Below, piece after piece: positions 48,201 through 60,110 of a stretch of 64,000 nt of DNA. The stretch's first letter is position 1; the number at the start of each line of letters is the position of its first letter. The position numbers were made by a program, and so were the translations under genes. This DNA is from Anaeramoeba flamelloides (lineage: Eukaryota; Metamonada; Anaeramoebidae). A model generated the notes under the pieces. The model was given only the letters and a program-made list of their open reading frames with translations. It was not told where the DNA came from and did not search any database. The stretch lies in assembly GCA_027625915.1 (NCBI GenBank), contig JANTQA010000047.1, positions 434,001 through 498,000 on the forward strand. Reading direction: 5' to 3'.

Positions 48201-51200
48201 ATTAAAATTATAAAATCAATAAAAAACCGTTGAACAAGGTGAATTGGGAAAAAGTTCTTTACCTTTTATTGATAACTCTTTACACTTCAAACTTTTGTTC
48301 TTTAAAGTCTCATTTTCAATATAAAGCCGCAATTCATCTGGGTCTTTTGTTGGAATTGTTTTTTTTTTTATTTTTTATTTTTTCTTTGATTCATGCCTCA
48401 ATCCAATAATGGTCTTTCTTAATTCCTATATCTAGCTCATTCGAAATCAAACTTAAACTGTTTCCATTTTTATGCTGGCAAATTATTTCCAAGTTGATTT
48501 CTTATTATCTTGTTTTTTTTCATATTCTCAACTGTTCAATATCCATAAATAAAAAAACAAAAAATGAAAAAATGAATAATTAAAATGCAAATCACCAAAA
48601 AATAATTATCTTATTAACGATCAAATTCAATAGTATTGATGATTTGAGAGATGTGTCCTTTTGTTTGAAAAAGAGTTTAGAATTAAATTTGATAATCTTA
48701 AAATATTTTCTTTAAATATACATATTTATTTTTCAAATTCTAATTTGCTTTCTTCTTAATATAATTTAATCTCTTGATCAATTTCTAAAATTTAATACAT
48801 AGGGTTGGTTGTTTTTATTATAGTGGAACTGCCTGCTCCAAAGATTATGCAAAATCTGTTGAATATTTTGATCGGGCAATTCGTGCTGGTTGTACAGCCG
48901 CGTATTTTAATTTAGGGTTGATTTATATTGAAGGTGGTTGGGGTGTAGAAAGAGATGATTCTTTGGCCTTAGACAATTTTATTAAATCAACAAAAGCTGG
49001 AAACGTTGAAGCTATGGTTAGGATTGGTAAATTATTTATATTTATTCTTAATATTTCTAAATTCTTTTCTTTTCAAAATATTTTTATTTGTTAAAAAAAA
49101 AAAAAAAATTTGTAAAAAATTTATGGAATTATGCTTCAAAAATTTAAAGCAATGGTTTTAATTTCCGAAAGATTTTTAATGTTTGCACTATCGACGCAAT
49201 TAAAATATATTTTAAAAATATTTTGAGAAGTTATTCTTACTCATCTGAATTTTTTTTTGTGGATTATTTTAGACATCAAAATTTTTTCATTATATTATTT
49301 TTTTTAAAAAAAGGTGAAATAATATTTATATCATTGCCCATGTTTTTTGAGGAATTAATTATTAAAGATATTCGGCTCTATTTTGATTGTACTTCTATAT
49401 TTATATATATATATATAAATGATTTCTCTACTTTTAATAATATTTAGATGAATTCGTAGTTTATAAATTTTCATTAATTATCTAAATATTGGAATTTTTT
49501 TTTAAAACTGGGATTCATTCCAAACATTTAAATTGGTTTAAAACAATAGATAGTTAAGATTGGATTATAAAAATTGAAAAAACTGAATATTTTTTTTTTA
49601 ATTTGAAAAGTATGGGTTTTTTTTTTTACACATTTCGAAATATTCACAAATATATTAATATAAAACTTCATTTTTGAAAAGATATTAAATATTCGTTGTG
49701 GAGATTGGGTAAAATGATAAAATGATATAGAAAGGGGGTGGCATTGATTAAAAATAATAATAATGAAGTAATACAAACGAAATATTTTTCGTTGTTGGCT
49801 TTTTTTTTTTTTTTTGATCTGAAAGAATAGAATAAAATTTTAGATTTTATTCAATTCATCAAAATTAGAAAAAAATGTAATTAGGTTTTCTCAACTTTAA
49901 ATTATGATTAGAAAATCCATAGATTTTGGAAACAAAAATAAGAATTAAAAAAAATTGTCTTTCGGTTTTCTTGGGTTTAAAAGAAGTGAGAATCATCTTT
50001 GATTTTACACAATTCCTTTGAATTCTGGAAAACAGCAGTTAGGTTTTTTTTAATTTGAGAAATACAAAGAAAATTTCAAAAACTTTAATTTAATTTCTGA
50101 TTTATTTGGTATTTGCGATATTTCCAAAAATATGAATTGAGAATTAAAAAATCAAAGATTTTATTCAATTATTTTGAATTCTGGAAACCCTAGGCATCCT
50201 ATTGACGAAGGTGACAAAGGGCCAATAAATATTTTTTTGTTTCAAAAAAAAAAAAAATAAATAAAATTTCTACAATCTATGAGAATTAATTAATTATTTT
50301 ACAGCTCTAATTAGCAAGTGTATAGTACTTAAATTTATCTTTTCATAAAGTTTCTTAATTTTTATTTTCCTTTTCAATTTTTTGTTACTAGTTTTTCTTA
50401 ATTAAACATTTACACTTAGAAATCTTAAGGGTTCTAATTGTAAATGTTTAATAAAAAAAAATCATTGGTTCTTAATCTATTTCCAAAAAAGAGGGGCAAA
50501 TTTATTTTAAAATATCTTTATTAAGCTCAGTCTTAATAAAACTATTCAAATAACCAAAATTATTATTAATCATTGATTTATTCTTGATAATAATCCAATT
50601 TATTTGTTATTATTGTATTATATAAATATAAGAGATGGAAATTTTTCTAATCTCGGTTTAATATGATATTTTTCAAGGGGTCAAAATTGGTGTTTATTAT
50701 TTTTTTTTTTTTGATCTTAAAAATTATTTTCCAAAGAGGGTTTAATATCAACAAAATTTTTTAAATAGAATGCGAAAAACATATAACTGTATTTTGATAG
50801 TTAAAAAATATTTGTGTTCTTACAATATTGAAGGTTTTTTATTGAAATTGTCCATGTACATTGTTTTTTCCAAAAAAGCTGTGTTTATTTTTTTTCATTT
50901 TTTGCAAGTTTTTTAACATACTTATTTTGAAATAAATACAATAGACACTGATCCAAACAGTATTAATATTTATCTTAATTTTATATTCACGGTTTACGAA
51001 TATGAGCCAATAACAGAAAGAGAATATTCGATGAAATATAAAAAAAAAAAAAATGCCTTACTTTATTATAAATACCTTACAATGAATTTCATGATTTTGA
51101 TTATTCAGGTTAAATACTTTTTGAGTGTATTTTTTCTAAGAATAACTTTTTTAATTAGATTTTTTGTCAAAATTTTTGACAATTTTTTTTTCACTCGATT

Positions 51201-51865
51201 CTGATAAATGTATATCATTCAAAATACCAAATAAAATAATTCAGCTTTTATAATAATCCGTAAAATAATTGCATTTAAAAGATTTTAAATCGAATTTGAT
51301 ATAAAAAATTTTTTAATATCTCTTTTGTTAAACAAAAATATAATTTTCAAAAACTTTGAAATTTTACATTTGTTTTCAAATCAATTCTTAACAATCATTT
51401 TTCGCTAATTTCCCTTATATTATAATAAAATAACAATTTTAATTTTTAATTATTTATATATTATTTCTTTTTATAGCATTAATGTATATTGAAGGCAAGG
51501 GTGTTAAAAGAGATTTTCAAAAGGCAAGACAATTCATTGTAACAGCAAATAAAATGAACCCATACCTCCAAATTCCAGAAGAAATCGTTGCAATTTTGAA
51601 TAGGGGACAAGAAGCGTATGAAGAAGAATTGAAGCATGCAGATGGGAAATCAGCATTGCAATTCCTCCAACCAAAGCCAAAAGAAACAGAACAGGAAGAA
51701 AAACCAGAAAAAAAGAAAGTTATAAATAAAAAAAAAGAAAAAGTTAGACAACGACTACTATTTGATGAAAATAGAAACTTCCGTTGGCTGTTTTCTTTTG
51801 GTTCTATGGCGGTTGTTTCGGGTTTTAGTATATTTTTAACTTTTAAAAACGAAAAAAAAAAATAA
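41686..51865 (+). CDS. CS-domain and Sel1-repeat protein with C-terminal membrane anchor (three exons)
   Basis: Exons 41686-42266, 48803-49026 and 51477-51865 give 397 residues. The start is the first ATG (MFTTLHKNGKKE). Residues ~25-115 are a CS/NudC-type fold (DYTFTQNEKVITITINVPLG, LRVGLLGQKPIIEGKFF, VVITLEMFVSENWPVLVIG), a class that acts as an Hsp90-linked or independent co-chaperone. About five Sel1-like repeats follow, to ~residue 300: FLLAKFAESEGDLSSAFRWL, ALKYWKIAAKTGQGESLFM. Splicing at at/gtaatt and ag/ggttgg rebuilds LFMVGCFYYSG, and g/gtaaat to tatag/ca rebuilds VRIGALMYIEGKGV, each in the middle of a repeat. A Lys/Glu linker precedes a single hydrophobic segment, WLFSFGSMAVVSGFSIFLTF, and a KNEKKK tail: a tail-anchored design. 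ER or mitochondrial outer membrane would both fit. Confidence 0.8.
44170..45460 (-). mobile_element. LINE relic with intact RT active-site motif
   Basis: On the minus strand, 45436-45330 encodes MYTDDLILIMEGELLQKIQD and onward to KYNLKVNDDKSE, the reverse transcriptase active site (YxDD) and following helix. KEIKYLGIWLNKKTHIKKKL (~45290-45230) continues it. 44906-44592 encodes a C-terminal piece (KLRHPKLDYPAEDLKMYMIE). A (TG)n tract at 45166-45199 has grown within it. It is cut off 5' of the active site by family A copy A4. Confidence 0.65.
45166..45199. repeat. (TG)n microsatellite
   Basis: Seventeen TG units in a row inside the LINE relic. Confidence 0.9.
45465..45755 (-). mobile_element. 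Family A element, truncated copy A4
   Basis: It aligns with the second half of A5 (ttgatcgatcaaaggttaga, caactcaactttaacc, ggttacataattg). The first half is missing and it abuts the LINE relic. Confidence 0.6.
45874..46400 (-). mobile_element. Family A element, copy A5
   Basis: It starts taaatcccattccaaaaatt and ends tttttggaatttagttta, the family's inverted termini, about 120 bp after A4 and in the same orientation. Confidence 0.65.
47312..47857 (+). mobile_element. Family A element, copy A6
   Basis: It begins taaactaaaattcaaaattt and ends aatttttgaattggagttta. At 546 bp it is collinear with A2. Confidence 0.7.
49027..51476 (+). other. 2.45-kb second intron of the CS/Sel1 gene
   Basis: It starts gtaaat and ends tttatag. 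It contains three loosely repeated palindromic segments at ~49840-50200 (aattattttgaattctgg type, related to the sequence upstream of the LINE fragments) and a family F copy (F2, ~50455-50945). No gene. Confidence 0.75.
50455..50945 (+). mobile_element. Family F repeat, copy F2
   Basis: Collinear with F1 at 28130-28615. Unit boundaries are unresolved. Confidence 0.55.
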
Positions 51866-53124
51866 ATAAAATTTTTTTTTCAATTTATTTTTAAATAAAT
51901 ATAAATTTTAAAATTTAGAGATTACAAATACAAAAAATTTTCATTTAGTGAAACAAAAATATTTCAATTCTTTAGTTCGTATATATATATATATATATAT
52001 ATTATACAATTAATAAATCAATTTATTTTTATTTTTCTTTTTATTTATTTATTGTGTTGTTTTAAACTTTCTAAGGTAAACTGGGTTGGGTGCTATTTCT
52101 TTTTTAGCTCGTTTATTCGGTAATGAATAGTTGATCCATATAGTTGTAAAAATTACATGCTTATGGGTTTTAATTTAAGGAATGTATAAATGAAAATAAA
52201 ATGAAAATTAATATGCAGAAATAATGAAAAGAAAATGATTTTCAAATGAAATGACTGTTCAATATCAGGTTGCAATTTGATTTCTTTTTGATTCTGAAAA
52301 TAAAGATGAATTTGGGATGAAAAATCAATTGATATTAAATTAAGAATAATTTTTATAATCTTTTCAATATCACATCCAGTCTTTCAAAACATAAAAATAA
52401 AAACAAATCCAAACATTAAATGCCAATATTAAAGGAACGTGTATCAATTATTTTTTATTTTGGGCATTACAGAAAAAAACAATCAAAAATCCCAATTAAG
52501 AATGAACAGATCAATAAAAGAAGAATCCAAATTTCAAAAAAAAAAATATTTTACGATTGAACACAAAATTATATCTCATTATATTGCTCTACCCACTTGT
52601 TTCGATACATATACCAATTTTTATAAGATTTTGTAAATATCAATAAGAATTTCGAGTTCAGGCTTGTAAATAATTAGTTTACTCTTTCCTCACTTTCAAA
52701 AAGAAATGTAAATGCAACCTATTTTCATAATTAACAAGAGTTGTTAAAAACAATAAGAAGAGATATTAAAGTAAAAAATTGATAAATTGTGAGGAATGAA
52801 TAACAAAAATATACGAAAATGAGATAATTTTTAGAAATAAAAAAGAAAAGTATTTACAATAATGAAAATTTTTGATTCTAATTTAGGATTATTAATGAAT
52901 TCCCTGAATAGAATTTTAAAGTGGTTGAAAATGCATTTTTCTGAAACTAAAATAATCCTTGTCAGCTTTAATTTTTTTTGATATACAAAAATAAAAAAAC
53001 TGAAATATGAGAAATAATAAGAGATTATTCAAATATTAATAAAATAGAACTTGTTCATTGATATTCTTCTTGAAGATATGTAAATTACATCTAGATTTAC
53101 TTTTAATGAAAATACCTTAACTTA

Positions 53125-53295
53125 CTAATCCCTATTATTTTTTTTTTTTTGAGCAAATTCCAAATAAGGATTTCTTATCTCAAAAGATTTTTAATATTGA
53201 AAATAAAGAGGGTTTTTAAAAAATCTAAGTAATTGTCAAAAAAATTCATCAATGTCAATTAAATTTAGGTAAAAAAATTTAATAGATATTAGTTC
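53125..53295. mobile_element. Family C miniature element, copy C1
   Basis: It starts ctaatccctattatt and ends aatagatattagttcct, an imperfect inverted repeat. The interior aaggatttcttatct and aatctaagtaattg is shared with C2. Confidence 0.6.
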
Positions 53296-53638
53296 CTTAA
53301 AGGGAACTTAAGAATAAAATCATAGATTTCATTATTATTCAAGGAAGGGAAGGACATACCCAAGTTTTGTTTGGGTTCAAAAGGTACAAACAAAAAATTG
53401 ACAAGAAAAAAAAAAGATTAAAAAGATTGAAATTTTAAAGAGTTTATAATAAGTATTTGGTGAAAATCAAATAATCAAAAAAAAAACATATCGTAAATTA
53501 AGTATTCCCAAAATCACAGCCAGGATACTTTTCATTGGTTTTTCAAATTTGATAATTGACCATGAATATTTATTTGGGGGGTTGTTCTTTAATTGATATA
53601 ATTTTATTTTTCTTTTTGATCTAATTAACTTTAAGGGG

Positions 53639-53808
53639 CTAATCTCTATTATTATTTTTTTTTTGACCAATTGCTTAATAAGGATTTCTTATCTTGAAAT
53701 AAGTTTTATATTGAAAATAAGTAGGAACATTCAAATCTAAGTAATTGGTAAAAAAATTTCTCAATCTTTCTTAAATTTAGTTAAAAAAAATTAATAAAGA
53801 TTCGTCCC
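53639..53808. mobile_element. Family C miniature element, copy C2
   Basis: It starts ctaatctctattattattt and ends ttaataaagattcgtccct. It lies inside family B copy B3, about 510 bp from C1 and in the same orientation. Confidence 0.6.
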
Positions 53809-54265
53809 TCAAACCTTTGGTCATTTTTTACCTTTCCTTTTTAGATTTTTATTTTCAAGTTACCCATACTTTCGTGTTTCAGTATTATCTGTATTATAAA
53901 TTAACCAAATAAGATTTTTCCTTTGTCCCACTTCTTCCTGATACAAAGAAAATACAGCACAAGTTATAAATCTAAAAACAATTAAAATAGATAATCCTTT
54001 AAAAGATCTAAATTAAACAAAACCGATATAAAAATTTCAAAATACAACACACTAACTATATTTTTTTATATATATTTGTCTTACAGCATATTAATCCTAC
54101 ACACATAAATTCGGAAAAAATATAAATAAATTGACCATAATTTTATTTTTGAAGCGCTATTAAAATCTTATACTCGGCTGGGGATCGATAAGCTTAGAAT
54201 CAAAATAACACATCTTGGAAGTTAATACAAGATCATATTTTTTCTCCTGTCTTAGGGGTTTTAAT

Positions 54266-55016
54266 CCTAAGAGTTAGTGTCCACAAAGGAGAAGCCTAAA
54301 ATTAAAATATGTTGTTATTGGGTATAAATCACATTGTTTATTAATGGTTAGATTTTATCAAAAAAATTGATTAGTAAAGTAGTAATATTTGTTGATCTCA
54401 TGAATGAAAAAATGATCAATTGTTTCGTTAAAAACCTAAAAAATTTCAAAAAAAATCTGTTTTTAGCCACAAATATAAAGGTTGAAGCATAAATATTTGG
54501 ACTGTAATGTTGTAAAATGGCTTTCTTAAATTTGTGGATAAATGTAGATTAGTAACTAAAAAATTCACTTTTTGTAAATTAAATAATTAACTTTCGATAC
54601 TATTGACAATTTTTTTCTGAAATCTTGGAAATACATTAATGATGTTAAATTAGCTTCATATAAAGGAAACAAAATTAATAAGTCTTTGGGTGTTTTTGTT
54701 GATGAATATTGAGTTAATCTTCGAATTTAATATATATATATTTAACTAGTTAATTTGGAAGTTCAAAATCTAAATTATTAAATATTGAAATATTATTATT
54801 TTGAGTTTCTATTTTTATATTTGGAAAAGGAATTAAAAAAAAATTTAAAATTATTTATTTTTAATTGTGATCACTAGTAAAAAATGTAAGAATTTATTGT
54901 GCAACAAAAATTATAATTGATGTTTTAGAGCTATTTGAGTTATTATAATAATATAATTTACACCCAATCATAACATACTTTGACTATGAGGAAAAACATG
55001 ATTACGTTAATCCCTT
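54266..55016. mobile_element. Family E element, copy E2
   Basis: It aligns with E1 from gagttagtgtcc to the terminal gttaatcccttaa. The left terminus is more decayed than the right. Confidence 0.6.
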
Positions 55017-55084
55017 AAAAGCTGGTCTCATCGCATAAAAGAGAATAATAACAAATTTGGTTTTCTCGAAAATTCGAAAAAAAT

Positions 55085-57600
55085 ATTTTTTGAAATTGTA
55101 TTTTTCATATATTAAGAGTATAAACAACAAACTATTAGTATTAAAAGCTGTTGTTTGAGAATATCTATTTTATTTTTATTAGATTGTACATTTGTATTAG
55201 TTTTATCTGTTTGAAAATATAAAAAAAATTGAGAAATAATACTGTAGTCAAAATAAAGCTTACAAAAAAATTTATTGGGTGTTGCAAAATAAAAAGCGTG
55301 TTTTTTGTCTAGAAGACTTATACATTAATCAATTAAAGAGTCTGATAATAAACCCTAAAAAATATGGTATCGTTTCTTAAAGTTCTATTATTTGAAAAGA
55401 AATTCAAAAAATGAAGGATCAAATTAAAAAATTTATCTCAAAAAATAGATTAAATTTTGAAAATTTTTTATAAAAAAAAACAAAAAATTTAGAAAAAATT
55501 GAGAATATTATGGAAAAAATTCAACTATTTGCATGGATAATTTAAATTTTACCACAAATAACCAGACCTTTACTTTCAAAATTGTTTTAAACTTAGGTAT
55601 ACTATTTGGTCGTAGATTGTATGTTGCCTTGGAACAAGAAAAAAAAAAGCACGTATAATATTTTGAAACACGGGTTATCGTCTTTGTGCACGTATTATTT
55701 TGATCACTCTATGTAAAAGCCCATTTTACATTTTTAATTAAGGTAATATTACTAACTCATCGAAAAAAGTAAGCTTGGGTCATTAATTATTAATTAAAAA
55801 TAATCCAATTAAAATGTATATTTTTTGTTTCTTAGTTGAATTTTCCAAGTATCTAAATAAAGTATTTTGTTAGAATTTTTAATTTAATTGTTTGGTTTTT
55901 TTTTCATAAATTTTTTCTATTCAATAAAAAGAAAAAATTGATTTGAACCTATTCTTTCAATAAAAAAATTATATTTCTTCAAAGTTTAAAAGAATTAAGT
56001 GATTTTTTTTTAAAATTAAGTAGATTTTTGAGGCGGGTTTATTCGAAAACTTTATGGTTTAATTTTTAAAGTGTGTTTTTGGACACTTCGTTCAGAGATT
56101 TATGGATTTCCAATACTCTTTCAAAGAAATTATTTTTTTTTAAATAATTTAAAAAAAATATCAATTTGGAAATTTTCAAAAATGAGAAAAATGTATCAAA
56201 ATTTAAAAACAATAATTCAATTCTGAAAATATCTTTAAAAGTGAGTTTGGTATTTATAGTTTTCAGATTTTTCATTGATTTTTCCATTTCTAGATTGGGT
56301 TAAATTGTTTTGAAATTTGCTCTTAAATTTTGCTAAAAGATTTTTTTTATTGTTAATATTCCCTTAAATGACAAAACCAATTTACCATTTGTTGAAAAAT
56401 AAATGGAATAAAATTTTCATTCAGCTTTCTTAAGGGACTAGTAACTCTTATTTATTTTTTTCCCAAAGGTAATAGAGTAATTATTTACATAAGGATACAA
56501 TTAAACCCAATAAGAAACTTCCTTTGTCAACTTTAGAGAAATGAATAATCATTTTTAAAAGATTTCTTTTTTCGAATGGAATTTTCAGTCAAAAGATCCA
56601 GATCCTTTTTTGTTGGGTTATTGGGATAAAAAAATCAAAAAGAAAAAAGAATAATTTTCAAAAGATTTTTATTTTTGAATAAATCTCACTTTTAGTAATT
56701 TCTGAGAGTCTTTATGAACAAGTAACGTTGTGGCTTTAATATTATTTTATAAATACATGAAAAATGAATCAAATATTGTATCCTTGAAGATCTAAAAAAT
56801 TTGAACATTTATTTTATTCACAAATATTTATACAATTTTTTGAAATTTAAAAGACTTTTCAATATACTTTTCCAAATATCAAGAGTATAAACAAGGAACT
56901 CTTGTCTTAAAATCAGGTATTTGATAATATCTATTATTTTTTTTATTATTAGATAGATGCATTTGAATTGTTTTCTTTGTTGCAAAATCTTGAAAAAATT
57001 GAGAAATAAATGTAAAACCTATTTTATACATTTAATCATTGGGTTGTTAACAACTCACTGAAATAATTAAGATTGGGTTTATAATTATTAATTATAAATA
57101 ATCAAATTAAAAAGTATTTCTTGAGATAATAAGTTGAATTTTCCAGGTTTTAAAAAAGTATTTTGGGAGAATTTTTATTTCGATTCTTTGGTTCTTTTTC
57201 TCATATTTTTTCATTTAATCCCTATAAAAAATAGATTTGGTCTGTTCTTTGAAGCAAAAAATTATATTTTTTACAAGTTTAAAATAATTATTGTATTTTT
57301 TTTGAGATTAAGTAGATTTTTTAAACTTAGTTATTTTAGAACTTGCTGGTTTCATTTTTAAAGTCTATTTTTGTACACTTCCTTTACAGGCAATAAGATT
57401 TCAATCTTCTTTCAAAGAAAATAATTTTTTTTAAATAATTTGGTAATAGGTGGTTTTTGAACTTTTTAAAAATGGGAAAAATGGATCAGACTTTTAAAAA
57501 CAATAATTCATTTCTGAAAATAGTATTAAACATAAGTCATGTATTGTAGTTATCTGATTTTTTAACTTTATTTTTCAATTTCAAGACACGGTAAAATTTT
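55085..57600. repeat. Tandem segmental duplication (two diverged copies)
   Basis: 55085-55238 plus 55714-56300 aligns in order with 56835-57600. Shared blocks include aagagtataaacaa, aaaaaattgagaaata, gttgaattttcca, ctctttcaaagaaa and aaaaacaataattca. Divergence is high, so it is old. The first copy contains a 472-bp insertion that the second lacks. Confidence 0.65.
55242..55713. mobile_element. Family H element (copy H3) in one arm of the duplication
   Basis: TA dinucleotides flank it (55240-55241 and 55714-55715). Its ends, CTGTAGTCAAAATAA and the complement of TTATTTTGATCACTCTATG, form an imperfect inverted repeat. Related copies lie at ~19930-20390 and ~40060-40530. Confidence 0.6.
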
Positions 57601-59789
57601 TTTTCATTTGTTAGTAAATTTACTTGAAGATTTTTTTAGTTTACTAGTGCCTTAAAAAAGATTTTACAAACGAAGTAAAATTTCAAATTTAGAATTCTTT
57701 AAAAAGATCTTAAATTTTGATTTTTCCTTTTAGAATTGGGGATTCTGTAGATTTATTGATTCTTTGAGCAGGGGTTTTTAGAAAGTTGAATAAAAATTTT
57801 GATCTTTTTATTTTACAATTAACAGTAATGGGATTTTAAAAAGTTTGTGTTTATTTTGTTAACCTTTGATTTTTGATAGAGTAGGATTTTGTAACATTCG
57901 TGAGATTACAATCACCCAATCAAAAAATGAAAAAAATGAAAAAAAAAAAACTTTGAGATCTCAAATAAGTGCCAAAGAGTGACATTTCAAGGTCCAATAC
58001 AATTTATTTTCAAAATTTGATCAGTCTCCAAATCAAATAGGAAATTGTGGGTCTCTCTTTTGATATTTTTTCCTAAAAATGTCCTGTTTTTTGATTCATA
58101 TTTTTTGGAGAGAGGTCAATATTACATTTAAATGCTGGTTAGTTTTTGATTGTTATTAGGCTCTGAAAAATTATGAAAAAATTTGTTTTCCATTTCTAAA
58201 AGCTTTTTTTCTCCTTATTGACTCTACCCTTAACAGTAACAAAATATAAATTATTTTTAATTTTCTTTTTATCTCTAGCTGACGGATAAGGTTTTTATTT
58301 CTCACATATACTTTTTTTGATATTTTGTTGCTTTTATAATAAACCCTGAATAAATCTCAATAATTTAAATGAAAGGGCATTGTTGAAAGATCTTATTTTG
58401 TAATTTGGAGAATTTAAGTTTATTGACAAGAATCAAGTAAAGTTAGAAATTCCAAATTTGAGATGACTTCACAATTTAAATTCAAGATTTTGGGAAAATT
58501 CAATAATCCCCCAGAGGTTTTGAATTTGACTTATTTCTTGAAGAATTCTTATTGGTAAAGCTGAATTTTTTTTCAAAAAGGAAATTTTTTTCAGTTTATG
58601 AGTGTTAATTCTTTGAAATTTTTCAAACAGTTATCACTTGAAATGAAATATCAAACCGAAGAGATCAAATATTTTTTTTTTCAGAAACACATCCAATCTA
58701 AAAAAGTAAATATTCAGAGAAATTGTAATAAAATACTCGTATTTATCCAAACTAACTCTTTGAAAATCAGGTTGGGGTTAAAAAAGTTTAACCCGAATAG
58801 GGATTACCAAACAAGTAGAACCTTCTGGGTAATAGATTTTGCTTGAAAATTATTTGTAATTATTTCGGAAAATATGGAGTTTTAGGAGTTGAATTCAATC
58901 TCCAAGAACCCATTCCCATTATTTTTAAAATTTTTCCACTGTATTTTTTCCAAAGTCTTGTAAAATAGTGTGAATTTTTTTATTTAAAATTTTTTGGGAA
59001 AATCCAAAAGAAAAATCAATTATTGAGGATTGAAGAGAGCAATTTTATAGGCCATCGATAAAAAGTACCTAGGAATAACAAGAAAATTAAGATGATACTT
59101 TCACAGAATTTATGTTTAAAGGAAAATGAACAAGAAAAATTGTTTTTTTAATTTAACAATTTGCAAAAGGTAATCACTTAAAGAAAAAAATTACAGAACT
59201 GGATAAACTTTCATCAATTAACATTAAAAGAAAAGAATTAGTCAAAAATTACCAAAATATCAAAAGTATTTCTGGTAAATTAAGTCTAATTGAAAGTAGA
59301 AATTAGAAATTACCTTTATAAAATGTGGAATAAATTTTGTAAAGTTGCTTAAAAATCAATAAATGTCTATAAATTTCAAAACAAGGAAGAGTTACAAATA
59401 TAAAAGGATCTGTTCAATTTAAAAGTTATCCTAAACTTATGTAACATGTTGCAAATAAGTCTATATTTTGTTGACGTCAAGCAAAAACATTTCAAGTATA
59501 AACAGATGTAATGAGTTTGTGAAGAGATAACAAAATAATAGACTAAAAATTAAGATTTCTCATCTATTACAAATTTTATTGGGGTTCAGTTTGGTTTGAA
59601 CAACTGGTGATTGGTGAGGTTATTCTTGTGTCCAAATTAGAATAAATGTTTTCAATTTTTTTTTTTACAGGATCAACTCAGTTTTAAAACCACATAAAAA
59701 TTTGTACAATATTTTGATTATTAAGTCAAGCATTCATGATTTCTCTGTACAACCCTAAATATTTTTGAACTATTATTCCTTTTTCATAG

Positions 59790-60028
59790 TGCAAAAAATG
59801 AAAAAAAATACAATTCTATCGTTTTCCCCTAATTTGGAAATAAACTATGTGAATAAATTAAAACGAATTCCAAAAGGGTTATTGTTTCAGATACAAAAGA
59901 GTGTTTCTTGCAAATGGAAATCGTATTTGGATGAACCAAACAAATTTTTTATGAAACAAAATTTCTCGGAACCATTGGTCTTAAAAAATGACGAACTCCA
60001 ATTACCCCTCAGTTTAGGGGGAATTTGA
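59790..60028 (+). CDS. Possible terminal exon or 76-residue small protein, unknown function
   Basis: A good acceptor (ctattattcctttttcatag) precedes an open frame; its first ATG is at 59798. The product (MKKNTILSFSPNLEINYVNK ... LVLKNDELQLPLSLGGI) has mixed, non-repetitive composition and codon use like a real gene. It ends 82 bp before the MMAA start codon. I recognise no family. It may be the last exon of a gene whose earlier exons I cannot see, or an independent small ORF. Confidence 0.35.
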
Positions 60029-60110
60029 AAGTAAATCTGTTATTTTTTTATCCTTTTGCTTTTTCAAACACTTGAAATAATAATTTTTATTTGCAAAAAA
60101 CAAAGAAATA

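Larger units (their letters stand above)
42267..48802 (+). other. 6.5-kb intron of the CS/Sel1 gene
   Basis: It starts gtaatt and ends catag. It carries a minus-strand LINE relic (~44170-45460), a (TG)n tract, and family A copies A4-A6 between 45465 and 47857. The 42.3-44.1 kb and 47.9-48.8 kb parts show only A+T-rich sequence. Confidence 0.8.
53075..53962 (-). mobile_element. Family B element, copy B3, split by family C
   Basis: Shared landmarks with B1/B2 include cccaaaatcacagcca, tttggtcatttt, aagttacccatactttcgtg, and a tail ending near atgtaatttacatatcttc in the complement. Two ~175-bp inserts interrupt it. Confidence 0.6.
51866..59789. other. 7.9-kb interval of repeats and a segmental duplication
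   Basis: (TA)n lies at ~51978-52003. A family B copy (53075-53962) is split by two family C elements, family E copy E2 is at 54266-55016, and a duplicated block (55085-56300 and 56835-57600) carries a family H insertion in its first copy. From ~57600 to 59780 only short, unconvincing frames occur. Confidence 0.55.

Noticed and set aside
58598-58846. 82-codon plus-strand ATG frame
   Set aside because: Composition is only weakly coding-like, no domain is visible and there is no neighbouring exon to join.
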